Position numbers and translations under genes: made by a program | Part shown: piece after piece, positions 1 to 7,611 of the stretch | Layout: each line of letters opens with the position of its first letter | How positions within the stretch are numbered: position 1 is the stretch's first letter | Notes under the pieces: model-generated | Told to the model about the DNA's origin: nothing | The model's database searches: none | What the model saw: the letters and a program-made list of their open reading frames with translations, nothing else | From: JBBPYR01 sp038199755 | Lineage (GTDB): Bacteria; Chloroflexota; Ktedonobacteria; Ktedonobacterales; Ktedonobacteraceae | Direction: 5' to 3' | Length of the DNA: 25,485 nucleotides | NCBI GenBank assembly: GCA_038199755.1 | Contig: JBBPYR010000206.1 | Location: 1 to 25,485 of the forward strand

Positions 1-223
1 CTGTGATGACGAGGATAGCCACACCGAGAATGCCCATGAGTAGCGTTGTATTTAACCACGAACGGCAGAGCGCGGGATTATTTTTTGCGGTCGCATAAGA
101 CATGTCCCAGGAGCGCACAATAAAACGCCACCAACCGAGAGGGCTAAACCGTTCTTTTTGGAGCGTTGTGAGTAAATCGACAACGAACTGAGTCTGTTCT
201 CTTGCGGTTGATGGTGGTTGCAT
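1..223 (-). CDS. N-terminus of unknown membrane protein (cut by window edge)
   Basis: Reading the minus strand from an ATG at 223 gives 74 codons without a stop up to the window edge. The start is set by a good ribosome binding site (AGGAAA, about 6 nt upstream). The visible part is a soluble segment of about 55 residues rich in Trp and Arg (FSPLGWWRFIVRSWDM), followed by a hydrophobic stretch (LLMGILGVAILVIT) that looks like the first transmembrane helix. I do not recognise the family and too little is visible to propose a function. The parS palindrome at 239-254 lies just upstream of its start, in its 5' leader. Another frame across this stretch begins inside the palindrome and is judged spurious. 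Confidence 0.7.
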   Translation of the reverse strand, partial: MQPPSTAREQTQFVVDLLTTLQKERFSPLGWWRFIVRSWDMSYATAKNNPALCRSWLNTTLLMGILGVAILVIT

Positions 224-238
224 AACATTTCCTCATAA

Positions 239-254
239 TGTTTCACGTGAAACA
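239..254. other. parS site 1 (ParB binding palindrome)
   Basis: The sequence TGTTTCACGTGAAACA is an exact match to the widely conserved bacterial parS consensus (TGTTNCACGTGAAACA), which is bound by ParB to load the segregation complex and SMC near the origin. The symmetry extends to 20 bp (237-256). It sits in the leader of the membrane-protein gene. A second perfect copy lies 132 bp away, which makes chance occurrence very unlikely. Confidence 0.92.
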
Positions 255-285
255 TTGTTTTTTCTAAAGCCAGTGTAGAAGTGGA

Positions 286-339
286 CTATTGTTGCTGTTC
301 TTTTTGTGCGAATGCATCCCAGAAAAGTGCCATACGCAT
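286..339 (-). CDS. possible 17-residue micro-ORF between the parS sites
   Basis: The minus strand carries an ATG at 339 preceded by AAGGA (about 4 nt gap) and reads MRMALFWDAFAQKEQQQ before TAG. The composition (hydrophobic/aromatic start, Gln-rich tail) looks more protein-like than random sequence, but the length is too small for certainty. The same frame is open upstream to an ATG inside parS site 2, giving 33 residues. It may be a small protein, the tail of a decayed gene or chance. Confidence 0.2.
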   Translation of the reverse strand: MRMALFWDAFAQKEQQQ

Positions 340-370
340 GACATCCTTTGTATGTTTTTTGAGACGATAA

Positions 371-386
371 TGTTTCACGTGAAACA
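371..386. other. parS site 2 (ParB binding palindrome)
   Basis: A second exact TGTTTCACGTGAAACA, with dyad symmetry extending over 22 bp (368-389). Its right flank contains the TAA stop codon of hutI (387-389 on the minus strand), so the site abuts the 3' end of that gene. Confidence 0.92.
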
Positions 387-1694
387 TTACGCTATGACAA
401 GCAACGATTGCACGAGGTTCACGCCAAAATGATAGCCAATCTCATGATAATCACTCACAGACCACATAGCAAGTTCACAGCGTTTGCCTACTTCAACACT
501 ACCAATTTGATCTTGTAGCGCGAGCGCACGCGCACCATTAATCGTGGCCGCTGTGAGTGCTTCTTCCAGCGACATCCCCATATTGGACATGGCTAGCCCA
601 AGCGTCATTTGCATGTTCTCACAATAAGAGGTGCCTGGATTAAAATCGGTTGCCAGTGCGACCTGTAAGCCGTGATCCAGAAAACGCCGTGCTGACGGGT
701 AGGGGCTACGCAAGGTATAGGAGCAGCCAGGAAGCAGTGTTGCTACCACGCCTGCCTCACGCATGGCATCCAGGTCGTCATCGCTGGCATAGTCAAGGTG
801 ATCGGCTGAGGTCGCGCCCAGTTCTGCCGCGAGACGCGCACCGCCAGAAGCACTGAGTTGATCGGCATGGAGTTTCAATAAATAGCCAAGCTCTTTCGCA
901 CGGGTTAAAATATGCCGACTCTCTTCTAGACTAAAGGCCTCGCGCTCGCAGAAAACATCGCAGAAGCGGGCCAGACCAACAAAAGCGGGCAGCATTTCCT
1001 CTGTCACCAGCTCGATATAGCTTGTGCGTTTGTCTTTATACTCTGGCGGCACGCTATGAGCACCCAGGAAGGTCGGCACGAGCCGCACTGAATTATAGTG
1101 ATGCGTGTTTTCTTGCTCCTGTTCGTTCAGCATGTGGATAAGTTGTAGACACGCCTTTTCAGTAGCGATATCCAGGCCATAGCCCGTTTTGACCTCAATC
1201 GTGGTGCTACCGTATTGTCTCATGCTGGCAAGACGTGCTACGGCTAACACTTGCAGCGTTTCACTACCTGCTGTTCGTGTGGCTTGCATAGTGGTCAAGA
1301 TGCCGCGTCCCTGCGCCAATAATTCCCCGTAGCTGGTGCCAGCTCTGCGCAGATGAAACTCTGCGGAGCGGTCACCCGCGAAAATAAGGTGTGTGTGCGA
1401 ATCAACAAAGCCAGGGGTAAGCACTGTTCCACGTGCATCAATCAGCTTGATGCCATCAATGCCTTTGGCAATATGGTGTTGAAAGAAGGGCTCGCTATCG
1501 TCATCGGGGCCAATCCAGGTGATGATACCATCATGGACGGCGATGGCGGCGTGATCGATCACCTGCAAGGGGCCACTTGCAGTCACGAGCGGCTTTTGGG
1601 CGATGGTTACTAATTGTCCAATGTTACGAATGACGATATCTGCTTCTATCTGTGTTGGTGCTGCCGAGGGTAGGTCAGTAGGTGTAGACGACAT
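387..1694 (-). CDS. hutI: imidazolonepropionase
   Basis: Amidohydrolase of the histidine degradation pathway: it hydrolyses 4-imidazolone-5-propanoate to N-formimino-L-glutamate in the cytosol. The 435-residue product is close to the usual family length. Visible family marks are the metal-binding HTH (His100, His102) after TPGFVDS, the KTGYGLD segment (about 169-175), the LHADQL block with His276, the HLDY segment near 299-302 and the metal-ligand Asp350 in ATDFNPG. The ATG at 1694 is preceded by GAGGAG at 7 nt. The N-terminus carries a Pro/Ser/Thr-rich extension of about 15 residues. No other hut gene is in the window, so it stands alone here. A half-conserved parS-like sequence lies inside it at 1425-1440. 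Confidence 0.95.
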   Translation of the reverse strand: MSSTPTDLPSAAPTQIEADIVIRNIGQLVTIAQKPLVTASGPLQVIDHAAIAVHDGIITWIGPDDDSEPFFQHHIAKGIDGIKLIDARGTVLTPGFVDSHTHLIFAGDRSAEFHLRRAGTSYGELLAQGRGILTTMQATRTAGSETLQVLAVARLASMRQYGSTTIEVKTGYGLDIATEKACLQLIHMLNEQEQENTHHYNSVRLVPTFLGAHSVPPEYKDKRTSYIELVTEEMLPAFVGLARFCDVFCEREAFSLEESRHILTRAKELGYLLKLHADQLSASGGARLAAELGATSADHLDYASDDDLDAMREAGVVATLLPGCSYTLRSPYPSARRFLDHGLQVALATDFNPGTSYCENMQMTLGLAMSNMGMSLEEALTAATINGARALALQDQIGSVEVGKRCELAMWSVSDYHEIGYHFGVNLVQSLLVIA

Positions 1695-1786
1695 TTCGTG
1701 GCTCCTCTAGTTGTTTAGTATGGTTATCGCAACCCCTTGCGACCGCAAGGGACGCTTCTTTAGGATTGATACGTAATAACGACACT

Positions 1787-1816
1787 ACTATAACATGCTC
1801 CCTTGTTATCTGTACA
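1787..1816 (-). promoter_or_regulatory. candidate promoter for hutI
   Basis: On the minus strand TGTACA (-35-like, 1811-1816) and TATAGT (-10-like, 1787-1792) are separated by 18 nt, about 95 nt upstream of the hutI start. The -10 matches sigma-70 in 5 of 6 positions, but the -35 is weak. Confidence 0.3.
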
Positions 1817-1901
1817 TGAATTTGTGATACACTGTGGTGGATACGTAAGTGGATGCATAAAGAGTAACTATTTCTCATATTGATGACAAAGGGGTAGGCA
1901 T

Positions 1902-2159
1902 ATGCGGATGGTTGATCCTGGTGACGAGAAATATGCCGCGATCCTTCGTGTGCTACAAACCTGGAAACAACTACCAGAGAGCGATGTGTCGCGCATGTTG
2001 CGTACATATTTTCTCATCACCGATGATTTTCGCGAGATGGAAGATCAGGGCTATTTGACAATGGCTATGATGGGTGATGAATATGTACTGACTCCTACCA
2101 CGTTAGGACGTATCTGGCTAGAGCAATATAAAAGCGAGGAGCAGAACAATGGCATATGA
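1902..2159 (+). CDS. small hypothetical protein, possibly winged-helix-like
   Basis: An 85-residue protein whose ATG is preceded by AAGGGG at 7 nt. The sequence looks helical at the N-terminus (KYAAILRVLQTW), with a second helix and a beta-like segment (GYLTMAM.GDEYVLT), ending in TLGRIWLEQY. This pattern of a predicted helix pair followed by a wing-like hairpin and an 'LT..G' segment resembles small winged-helix proteins, but no family is recognised. Its end overlaps the start of the rhodanese gene by 11 nt in another frame, so the two are probably translationally coupled and co-transcribed. Confidence 0.7.
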   Translation: MRMVDPGDEKYAAILRVLQTWKQLPESDVSRMLRTYFLITDDFREMEDQGYLTMAMMGDEYVLTPTTLGRIWLEQYKSEEQNNGI

Positions 2160-2499
2160 TGAAGAAGAGGCTTTGCCATACGCGACGGTTGGCACCGACG
2201 AGGCCAAGCGTATGATAGACAATGGTACACGTGTGATCGATGTGCGGCAACCGCAAGAGTGGAATATGGGCCACATTGCGCAGGCACAACTCGTACCAAT
2301 TGACGGTATTTATTCCTTTGGCAATGCGCTCAAGCAATTGAACTTGTCATCGGATGAGGATGTGATTTTTGTGTGCGCATCCGGTCAGCGCAGCGCATCG
2401 GCTTCCGAAATCGCCCTAGTAACTGGCCTCAAGAAGGTGTATAACTTGGCGAATGGTATGAACGGTTGGCGCAATCGCGGCTATCCCATGCAACGCTAA
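2149..2499 (+). CDS. single-domain rhodanese (sulfurtransferase)
   Basis: A 116-residue single rhodanese domain, typical of GlpE/PspE-like cytoplasmic proteins that transfer sulfane sulfur through a persulfide on an active-site cysteine. The signature strand VIDVRQPQEWNMGHI (about 29-43) is followed by the catalytic loop CASGQRS (Cys76 to Ser82), which has the six-residue length of sulfurtransferases, and a C-terminal GMNGWRNRGYP. The ATG lies inside the preceding small gene, implying coupling. The physiological acceptor cannot be told from sequence. Confidence 0.9.
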   Translation: MAYDEEEALPYATVGTDEAKRMIDNGTRVIDVRQPQEWNMGHIAQAQLVPIDGIYSFGNALKQLNLSSDEDVIFVCASGQRSASASEIALVTGLKKVYNLANGMNGWRNRGYPMQR

Positions 2500-2512
2500 T
2501 ATATTGGCCGAA

Positions 2513-2556
2513 GAATGGGACCAGAGCATCACAAGATGAGCCTCCTGGTCCCATTC
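2513..2556 (+). terminator. 12-bp stem hairpin after the rhodanese gene
   Basis: GAATGGGACCAG (2513-2524) pairs perfectly with CTGGTCCCATTC (2545-2556). The 20-nt loop itself holds a small CATC/GATG stem. There is no U-run after it, so it may be an attenuator or RNA-stabilising structure rather than an intrinsic terminator. It lies between the rhodanese stop and fabI. Confidence 0.5.
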
Positions 2557-2587
2557 CAATAGAGGAAATATTGAGAGGAGAAACAGG

Positions 2588-3358
2588 ATGCCTTTGCTAG
2601 AGGGAAAGAAAGCTCTTATTTTTGGTATCGCTAATCATCGCTCCATCGGCTGGGCCATTGCCCAAGCGTTGGCTGCGGAGGGAGCACAACTCGCGTTTAC
2701 CTATCAGGAACGTATGGAGAAGTATGTACGTGACCTAGCTGGGAAGATTCCCAACACGCCCATCAAACAATGTGACGTACAAAGCGATGCTGACCTTGAT
2801 GCGGCCTTCACCTGGGCTGGCGAGGTGTTTGACGGAAAAATCGATATCCTCATTCATGCCGTCGCCTTTGCACCACCCGCTGAACTCGAAAACCCCTTCC
2901 TGCAAACGAGTCGCGCCGGTTTCCATACAACAATGGATATCAGTGCCTATTCTCTAGTCGCGCTGGCGAAGCGTGCCAAGCCGTTGATGGAGGCTAATGG
3001 CGGCAGCATTGTTGCCTTGACCTATATGGCAAGCGAACGCGTCATGCCGAAGTATAATGTGATGGCCGTTGCCAAAGCCGCGCTTGAGTGTAGTGTGCGC
3101 TATCTTTCCTATGAGATGGGCGAACATAACATTCGTGTCAATGCCATCTCCGCTGGTCCACTCAATACGCTCGCGGCCAGAGGCGTTTCTGGCTTCACCT
3201 CTTTCCGCGAACAGACTGCGCACGTGGCACCGCTACGCCGCAACATCGAACAGGCAGAGGTGGGGGATGTGGCTCTCTTCCTCTGTAGCCCTCTTGCCCG
3301 TGCCATCACTGGCGAAATCATGTTTGTTGATGCTGGCTATAATATCATGGGTGCATAA
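2588..3358 (+). CDS. fabI: enoyl-[acyl-carrier-protein] reductase (NADH)
   Basis: Last reductive step of type II fatty acid elongation: reduces trans-2-enoyl-ACP using NADH, in the cytosol. The 256-residue length fits. The nucleotide-binding segment GIANHRSIGWAIAQAL starts at about residue 13. The catalytic residues fall at Tyr146, Tyr156 and Lys163, the same numbering as in E. coli FabI (TYMASERVMPKYNVMAVAK). The C-terminal ISAGPLNTLAARG and the final ITGE..FVDAGYNIMG are also family-typical. The ATG follows GAGAGGAG at 7 nt. The gene is separated from the rhodanese by a hairpin and is not next to other fab genes. Confidence 0.95.
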   Translation: MPLLEGKKALIFGIANHRSIGWAIAQALAAEGAQLAFTYQERMEKYVRDLAGKIPNTPIKQCDVQSDADLDAAFTWAGEVFDGKIDILIHAVAFAPPAELENPFLQTSRAGFHTTMDISAYSLVALAKRAKPLMEANGGSIVALTYMASERVMPKYNVMAVAKAALECSVRYLSYEMGEHNIRVNAISAGPLNTLAARGVSGFTSFREQTAHVAPLRRNIEQAEVGDVALFLCSPLARAITGEIMFVDAGYNIMGA

Positions 3359-3368
3359 ACGAAAGGCA

Positions 3369-3414
3369 ACAAAAAGAAGGTTGATCGCATATCTGTGGTC
3401 AACCTTCTTTTTGT
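3369..3414. terminator. bidirectional terminator between fabI and cupin gene
   Basis: A perfect 16-bp stem (3369-3384 with 3399-3414), A-rich on one side and T-rich on the other, lies just after the fabI stop and upstream of the convergent cupin stop. The T-run of the right arm (CTTTTTGTGTATTT) suits intrinsic termination on the plus strand, and the A-run suits the opposite direction. Confidence 0.8.
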
Positions 3415-3480
3415 GTATTTGCTTCTTGGAATAGAGATCGCAAGAGATCAGCTTACATGCTGGTCCCACGCTTATGACAC

Positions 3481-3840
3481 CTATGCGCCCATAGTCGTTC
3501 TTTCGGGTCTGAATGCTGGCATACACAGTGACCAGTACTCACAGAGGTGATCCTGACGTGCATTGCTATAGATCACACGTGTGCCTTTCTCCACGAGGCA
3601 GGTTTCGCCGGGGCCAACCGTCACTTGTTCACCCTCAGCTTCAATGGAGAGTGTGCCACGAACGACGATCACCATTTCATCAAATTGAGCGATCTGAGCA
3701 GGCTCGCGCCATGCGGGAGGCGCGGACATATGAGCGAGACTAAAATTGTCCTGCTGTGTATTTAATACGCCAAAATGCTCATCAATGACCTTGCCATCCT
3801 CGCGCGGAAAAATTGTTCCACGTGAAACCTTTTGTAGCAT
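3481..3840 (-). CDS. cupin-domain protein
   Basis: A 119-residue single-domain cupin. The conserved barrel segments are visible: FDEMVIVVRGTLSIE (about 53-67), then VTVGPGETCLVEKGTRVIYSN (about 73-93), the usual G(X)5..G..PG.G pattern of small cupins. The first cupin motif lacks the HxH pair, so metal binding may be partial or lost. The ligand and reaction are unknown; similar small cupins are often annotated as EutQ-like or simply cupin proteins. The ATG at 3840 is preceded by a GAGGA-like site. Codons 5-9 (VSRGT) are written by a parS site. It lies 31 nt downstream of the protease gene on the same strand. Confidence 0.8.
   Translation of the reverse strand: MLQKVSRGTIFPREDGKVIDEHFGVLNTQQDNFSLAHMSAPPAWREPAQIAQFDEMVIVVRGTLSIEAEGEQVTVGPGETCLVEKGTRVIYSNARQDHLCEYWSLCMPAFRPERTTMGA
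3814..3829. other. parS site 3, inside the cupin coding sequence
   Basis: TGTTCCACGTGAAACC matches the parS consensus TGTTNCACGTGAAACA at every fixed position except the last. Intragenic parS sites are common in bacteria, where the codons read as VSRGT or VSRET-like peptides. About 3.4 kb from the twin sites. Confidence 0.75.
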
Positions 3841-3871
3841 AATTCCTCATTTCCTAATTCTGACCACTATA

Positions 3872-5545
3872 TCACTGTTCGACTGGGCGAATGGGTGGAC
3901 GGATGGGAGCTGGCTCACCACACACCGTACAGAAACGGGCCTCGGGTCGGTTCACGTGTCCACACGGCCACGGACGCAACACCTGGGATATGGTCGGCGT
4001 TTGTCCTGTGTTGAGCAAAGCATTTCCAGGTATGTTTGCTCCCTGTGTTCTTGTCGGCAGCGGTGGTGGCACCTGTGCTCCCATATGTACGCGATTCATG
4101 TTCGGTTGTAGTGGTGCGACTATTGGACCTGTCTGCACCTTTGGGGAGGCTTTACGGGTTCGTCCGCGTCGAATAACCATGCGGAAGAGCAGGGCGACCA
4201 GTGCAAGCAATACCAGAATTGCAGCCCCTGTGAGGGCAAGTGCGCTCAATGAGGAGCCACCTGTGGTGATAGCTGTCGCGGCAGGTGTGCCTTGCGCCTG
4301 TGGTGTTGCCCGTGTTGCGGGCTCGGTCTTCGCCTGTTTGGTCGCATACGTCAGGTAGGGGGCAATCGCCTTAAACAAGGGATAGTGCGTGGCGATCTGC
4401 TGAAATTCACTTTGTGCTTTATGCCAGTGACCAGCCGTGGTCAAACTATAGTCGGTAAAAGCCTGATTCCACAACTTTTGGAAAGCACCAGGGGTGGTAT
4501 CAAGGCTCTGCTTTTGCACGAGGTCACGTGCGCTATTGCTGGCCTGCAAAAAGCTGGTGCCGCCGGGGGAGTTAGTATCTGATATACCAAAGCTGACGAT
4601 ACCGACAACATTGCCAGCACTATCCAGGGCAGGTCCGCCACTATCGCCATGCTCGACGTTGCCGCCAACTTGAATCACCTGCGCACCACTATTGGTGGTT
4701 TTGATCGAGCTGACATTAATGATATTTACTGACGAGGTGAGCAAATTTGTCGGGCTATTGCTAACATCGCCATTGCCAGGAAAACCAATGATCTTGAGTT
4801 GATCTTGCTGCTGCACATTTGATGAGTCGCCTAACTGCACACTGGGACTATCATCGAACTGAGCGTGAACAATGGCAACATCCTTCTGATCAAAGGAGCT
4901 TTCCTGCTCGATCTTATCTACGGGCGCATGGATCTCAGCTGGAGTGTTTTGTAGGTCAGCGGCAGTGAGGGGACCAGTATAGTCTGTGCTTAAAAAGACC
5001 TCACTTGCCACCGAATCATACTTTGGTTGTGACTGTATCTGGCCGCTGCGCAGGGCTTGATCTACTTGGTCTCGTGTTTGCTGGCGACCATAGATGTTGT
5101 GCTGATTGACATAATCAGTCACATCTTGTGCGGCACTATCGTCAAACGCTTGGCCAATCGCCGGATCGCGTGGTGGCGGATTGACAACGTGATCTGCGGT
5201 TAGGATATCACCATGCGCGGAAATGAAGGTGCCACTGCCCGAAAGCTGGAGTTGATAGCCATTACCAGTTAAGGGAAAAGAGATCGTGCCCGTGGGGAAG
5301 CTCACAAGTAGGTGGCTATTGACCGCCGTGAAGATACGCACGACGGCAGGTTTGGCAATATCAACGGCCCGAATAGTGGTATCGCTGACATTGCCGCCCG
5401 GGATATCATCTGCACTGGCTGTGGAGCTAGTTATTACGGGTATGACGAGGATAAAAGCGAACAGCAGTAACGTAACACCCAAGCGATATATCCAACATGA
5501 TTTATGTAACAGTGAATGTGTTATAAAGAGTTGAGGTTTGTGCAT
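3872..5545 (-). CDS. membrane-anchored trypsin-like serine protease with C-terminal zinc ribbon
   Basis: A 557-residue S1/HtrA-type protease. A basic N-terminal segment is followed by a hydrophobic signal or anchor (about 22-46). The protease domain spans about 55-345, with catalytic His119 (TADHVV), Asp222 (KDVAIV) and Ser302 (HGDSGGPAL). A linker follows, then a transmembrane helix (about 433-456), a basic stop-transfer RRGRTRK and a Pro-rich tail ending in a zinc-ribbon-like C528xH530...C539xxC542. No PDZ domain is seen. The likely topology has the protease outside and the zinc ribbon inside. I chose the ATG at 5545 because AGGGG lies 8 nt upstream; an in-frame ATG at 5578 adds 11 residues but has a poor binding site. 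Confidence 0.85.
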   Translation of the reverse strand: MHKPQLFITHSLLHKSCWIYRLGVTLLLFAFILVIPVITSSTASADDIPGGNVSDTTIRAVDIAKPAVVRIFTAVNSHLLVSFPTGTISFPLTGNGYQLQLSGSGTFISAHGDILTADHVVNPPPRDPAIGQAFDDSAAQDVTDYVNQHNIYGRQQTRDQVDQALRSGQIQSQPKYDSVASEVFLSTDYTGPLTAADLQNTPAEIHAPVDKIEQESSFDQKDVAIVHAQFDDSPSVQLGDSSNVQQQDQLKIIGFPGNGDVSNSPTNLLTSSVNIINVSSIKTTNSGAQVIQVGGNVEHGDSGGPALDSAGNVVGIVSFGISDTNSPGGTSFLQASNSARDLVQKQSLDTTPGAFQKLWNQAFTDYSLTTAGHWHKAQSEFQQIATHYPLFKAIAPYLTYATKQAKTEPATRATPQAQGTPAATAITTGGSSLSALALTGAAILVLLALVALLFRMVIRRGRTRKASPKVQTGPIVAPLQPNMNRVHMGAQVPPPLPTRTQGANIPGNALLNTGQTPTISQVLRPWPCGHVNRPEARFCTVCGEPAPIRPPIRPVEQ

Positions 5546-5649
5546 GCTCCGAACCCCTATCTGCGGAAAGTAGAACATTTCTTATGATAGCATTATATTC
5601 CAATATGATGTTACGTGCTGCACAGGTAAAAGTTGTAAGTGTTCCGTGT

Positions 5650-5724
5650 GACCAGGGCAGGGTGATAGAGAACAGTGCGAGGTCATATGACACTCGCACT
5701 GTTCTCTATCACCCTGCCCTGGTC
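5650..5724. terminator. 32-bp perfect inverted repeat at the GNAT gene end
   Basis: Arms 5650-5681 and 5693-5724 are perfect reverse complements, and the spacer 5682-5691 is itself a palindrome (GTCATATGAC), so the structure continues with a single bulged base. The right arm contains the last codons and TGA stop of the acetyltransferase gene. No U-tract follows in the direction of transcription. Confidence 0.65.
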
Positions 5725-6332
5725 TGCGACTTCCATTCGCTGCTGAGCATGCCATACAGAACAAGATCGACGTAGTGGTCATACAACCACTCTGCTTGGC
5801 GTGCTACCCCCTCTTGCGTGAAGCCGAGGCGTTGTGGAATGGCACAGCTACGGGTATTTCCTGTCGCGCAACGAATCTCGACTTTATTCAAATCTAGGTC
5901 TAGGAAGGCGTGATCGATCATGGCGCGGCACGCCCTGGTGATCAGACCAAGGCCTTGAAATTCGGCACCGAGCCAGTAGCCAATCTCCGTTTTGAAGTTC
6001 ATCCAATCGATCGTGTTGAAGCCGATGACGCCCGCGAGGTTTCCTTGGTAGAGGATGCCGCAGCTCATGCCCACATCATCTCTATAGCGTCGTAACGAGC
6101 TTGCGATAAACTCGCGGGTATCCTCTACGTTGCGTGTAGCATTGACCCAAGGGAGCCATTGTCGTAGATGGGTACGATGGCTATCCGTGAGGGCGAAGAG
6201 GCGGTCAGCATCATCTTCAGTCAGCACAAAAATCTCGATATCTTCGCCAACCAGTACATCATGCCATAACCCATTCTCTTCGCCTGCGTACTCTTCCCAA
6301 TAAGCCATTTCTATATCCTCGGTAGAACTCAT
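5709..6332 (-). CDS. GNAT-family N-acetyltransferase (RimJ/RimL-like)
   Basis: A 207-residue acetyl-CoA-dependent acetyltransferase. The N-terminal segment LTEDDADRLFALTDSHRTHLRQWLPWV matches RimJ/RimL and YdaF-type proteins that acetylate protein N-termini or small amines. The acetyl-CoA-binding motif is IGYWLGAEFQGLGLITRAC (about 117-135), followed by KVEIRCATGNTRSCAIPQRLGFTQEG. The substrate is unknown. The ATG at 6332 is preferred, with a GGGGAAGAG site upstream; a TTG immediately before it is possible. The end of the gene lies in a long inverted repeat. It is transcribed divergently from the lipoprotein gene. Confidence 0.9.
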   Translation of the reverse strand: MSSTEDIEMAYWEEYAGEENGLWHDVLVGEDIEIFVLTEDDADRLFALTDSHRTHLRQWLPWVNATRNVEDTREFIASSLRRYRDDVGMSCGILYQGNLAGVIGFNTIDWMNFKTEIGYWLGAEFQGLGLITRACRAMIDHAFLDLDLNKVEIRCATGNTRSCAIPQRLGFTQEGVARQAEWLYDHYVDLVLYGMLSSEWKSQTRAG

Positions 6333-6531
6333 CAAACTCTTCCCCTTGATAATAAAACGCCAAAAGTATCCCCTTCAGGTGCATATCATATCATGCATGT
6401 CTATCGAAGAAGTGCAGTACACCTCCTGAGCGGTTGCTGCGTATCACAAACAAGGATGAATCAGAAGGTATAGTGTAGCAAATACAAGTGATTGTGTTCA
6501 TCTCGTATTCGTCTCAATGAGGAGTTTTCGT

Positions 6532-7482
6532 ATGTATATACACAAAAGATATTCATTAGGGCTTTTGGCCTTGGCGTTTATGGCCTTGCTCATCAGTGCT
6601 TGTAGTCAGCCCACTCTGCCCAGTGGGGGCAGCGGTGGGAGCGGGGGAACGAGTAATCTGACACCCTTGCAGGTGTTGCAGAACAGTGCGAGTGCTATGA
6701 AGCAGCTCAAATCGGCCCATATACAGTTGCAATCAACGAACAACATTCAGACAACTGCCGCAGGGGGAACACCGACCGCGTCAGGAGGCACACCCACGAC
6801 GCCCACGCCAACAACCATTAATGCCACCTTGAGCGGCAGTGGCGATGAGGCCTTGCCAGACCAGGAGCAGTTGAATCTGACCATCAACCAGAATACCAAC
6901 GTCGCGGAGATCGTGCAGGGCGACAAGGTATATGTACAGAACGCGCAGGGGCAGTGGTACGTGCTGGACAAAAGCGCGTTTCAAGGCATTGTTGGCAATC
7001 CCTTCTCTGGCATCAATATCGATCAGAACAGCCTGCTCGGACTGATTCAGCATACGCAGATTACCGATCATGGCACGCAAGCGCTGAACGGGGAAAACCT
7101 GCGCCATATTACTGCTGTACTTGACAAAGAAGGCCTGCGCCAACTATTGCAAAATAACCCACAACTACAGGGAAGTTTTGGGCAGCAGAACATAGACACC
7201 TTGCTGAATAACACCAAATCGTTTCAATCTTCGGTTGACGTGTGGATTGATGAAACACAGTTCTATGTGCATCGTACTGAATTGAAGCTGAAAATCATCG
7301 CGGACACTAGTGCTGTGGGTGGCACTCCGGCAGCAGGTATAACTCTACCAGCGGGTGTTGTGACCAATCTCGACACCGTTGTTGATCTGAGCAAGTTTAA
7401 TGCTCCTGTCACTATTACTCCGCCCACAAATGCCATACCCACGAGCGACCCGAGGACCATTCTTGGACTTGGTGCCCAATAA
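6532..7482 (+). CDS. LppX/LprAFG-like lipoprotein
   Basis: A 316-residue secreted lipoprotein. A short basic start (HKRY) and hydrophobic core lead to a lipobox LISAC, placing the lipidated cysteine at residue 24. A Gly/Ser linker and Thr/Pro-rich insert follow. The body has features of the LppX_LprAFG fold: SAMKQLKSAHIQLQS, repeated beta strands (VYVQNAQGQWYVLD) and VDVWIDETQFYVHRTELKLKI. Mycobacterial members carry lipids across the envelope; a similar role here is inference. I chose the ATG at 6532 because GAGGAG lies 7 nt upstream; an ATG at 6517 overlaps that site. Confidence 0.85.
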   Translation: MYIHKRYSLGLLALAFMALLISACSQPTLPSGGSGGSGGTSNLTPLQVLQNSASAMKQLKSAHIQLQSTNNIQTTAAGGTPTASGGTPTTPTPTTINATLSGSGDEALPDQEQLNLTINQNTNVAEIVQGDKVYVQNAQGQWYVLDKSAFQGIVGNPFSGINIDQNSLLGLIQHTQITDHGTQALNGENLRHITAVLDKEGLRQLLQNNPQLQGSFGQQNIDTLLNNTKSFQSSVDVWIDETQFYVHRTELKLKIIADTSAVGGTPAAGITLPAGVVTNLDTVVDLSKFNAPVTITPPTNAIPTSDPRTILGLGAQ

Positions 7483-7496
7483 CATCAAGAAAATAG

Positions 7497-7573
7497 AGAA
7501 CAGGATGCTATATTGCTCCCACACTGTGGCATAAACAACGTAGCAAACAGCGTGCAACATAGCATCCTGTTCT
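7497..7573. terminator. inverted repeat between convergent lipoprotein and toxin genes
   Basis: AGAACAGGATGCTAT (7497-7511) pairs perfectly with 7559-7573, and after one mismatch TTGC/GCAA continues the stem. It sits 15 nt after the lipoprotein stop, between convergent genes, and probably ends transcription from both sides. Confidence 0.6.
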
Positions 7574-7611
7574 TGCTTAGTGAAAATGTAGAGGTGTATA
7601 TTCGATCTATC

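Noticed and set aside
52..255. Minus-strand frame beginning MFHVKH across parS site 1
   Set aside because: Its first codons are the parS palindrome itself. The frame starting at 223 has a good ribosome binding site and a membrane-protein-like composition.
1425..1440. TGTTCCACGTGCATCA inside hutI as a further parS site
   Set aside because: Two fixed bases of one half-site differ; the codons are ordinary for the protein. It is at most a weak site.
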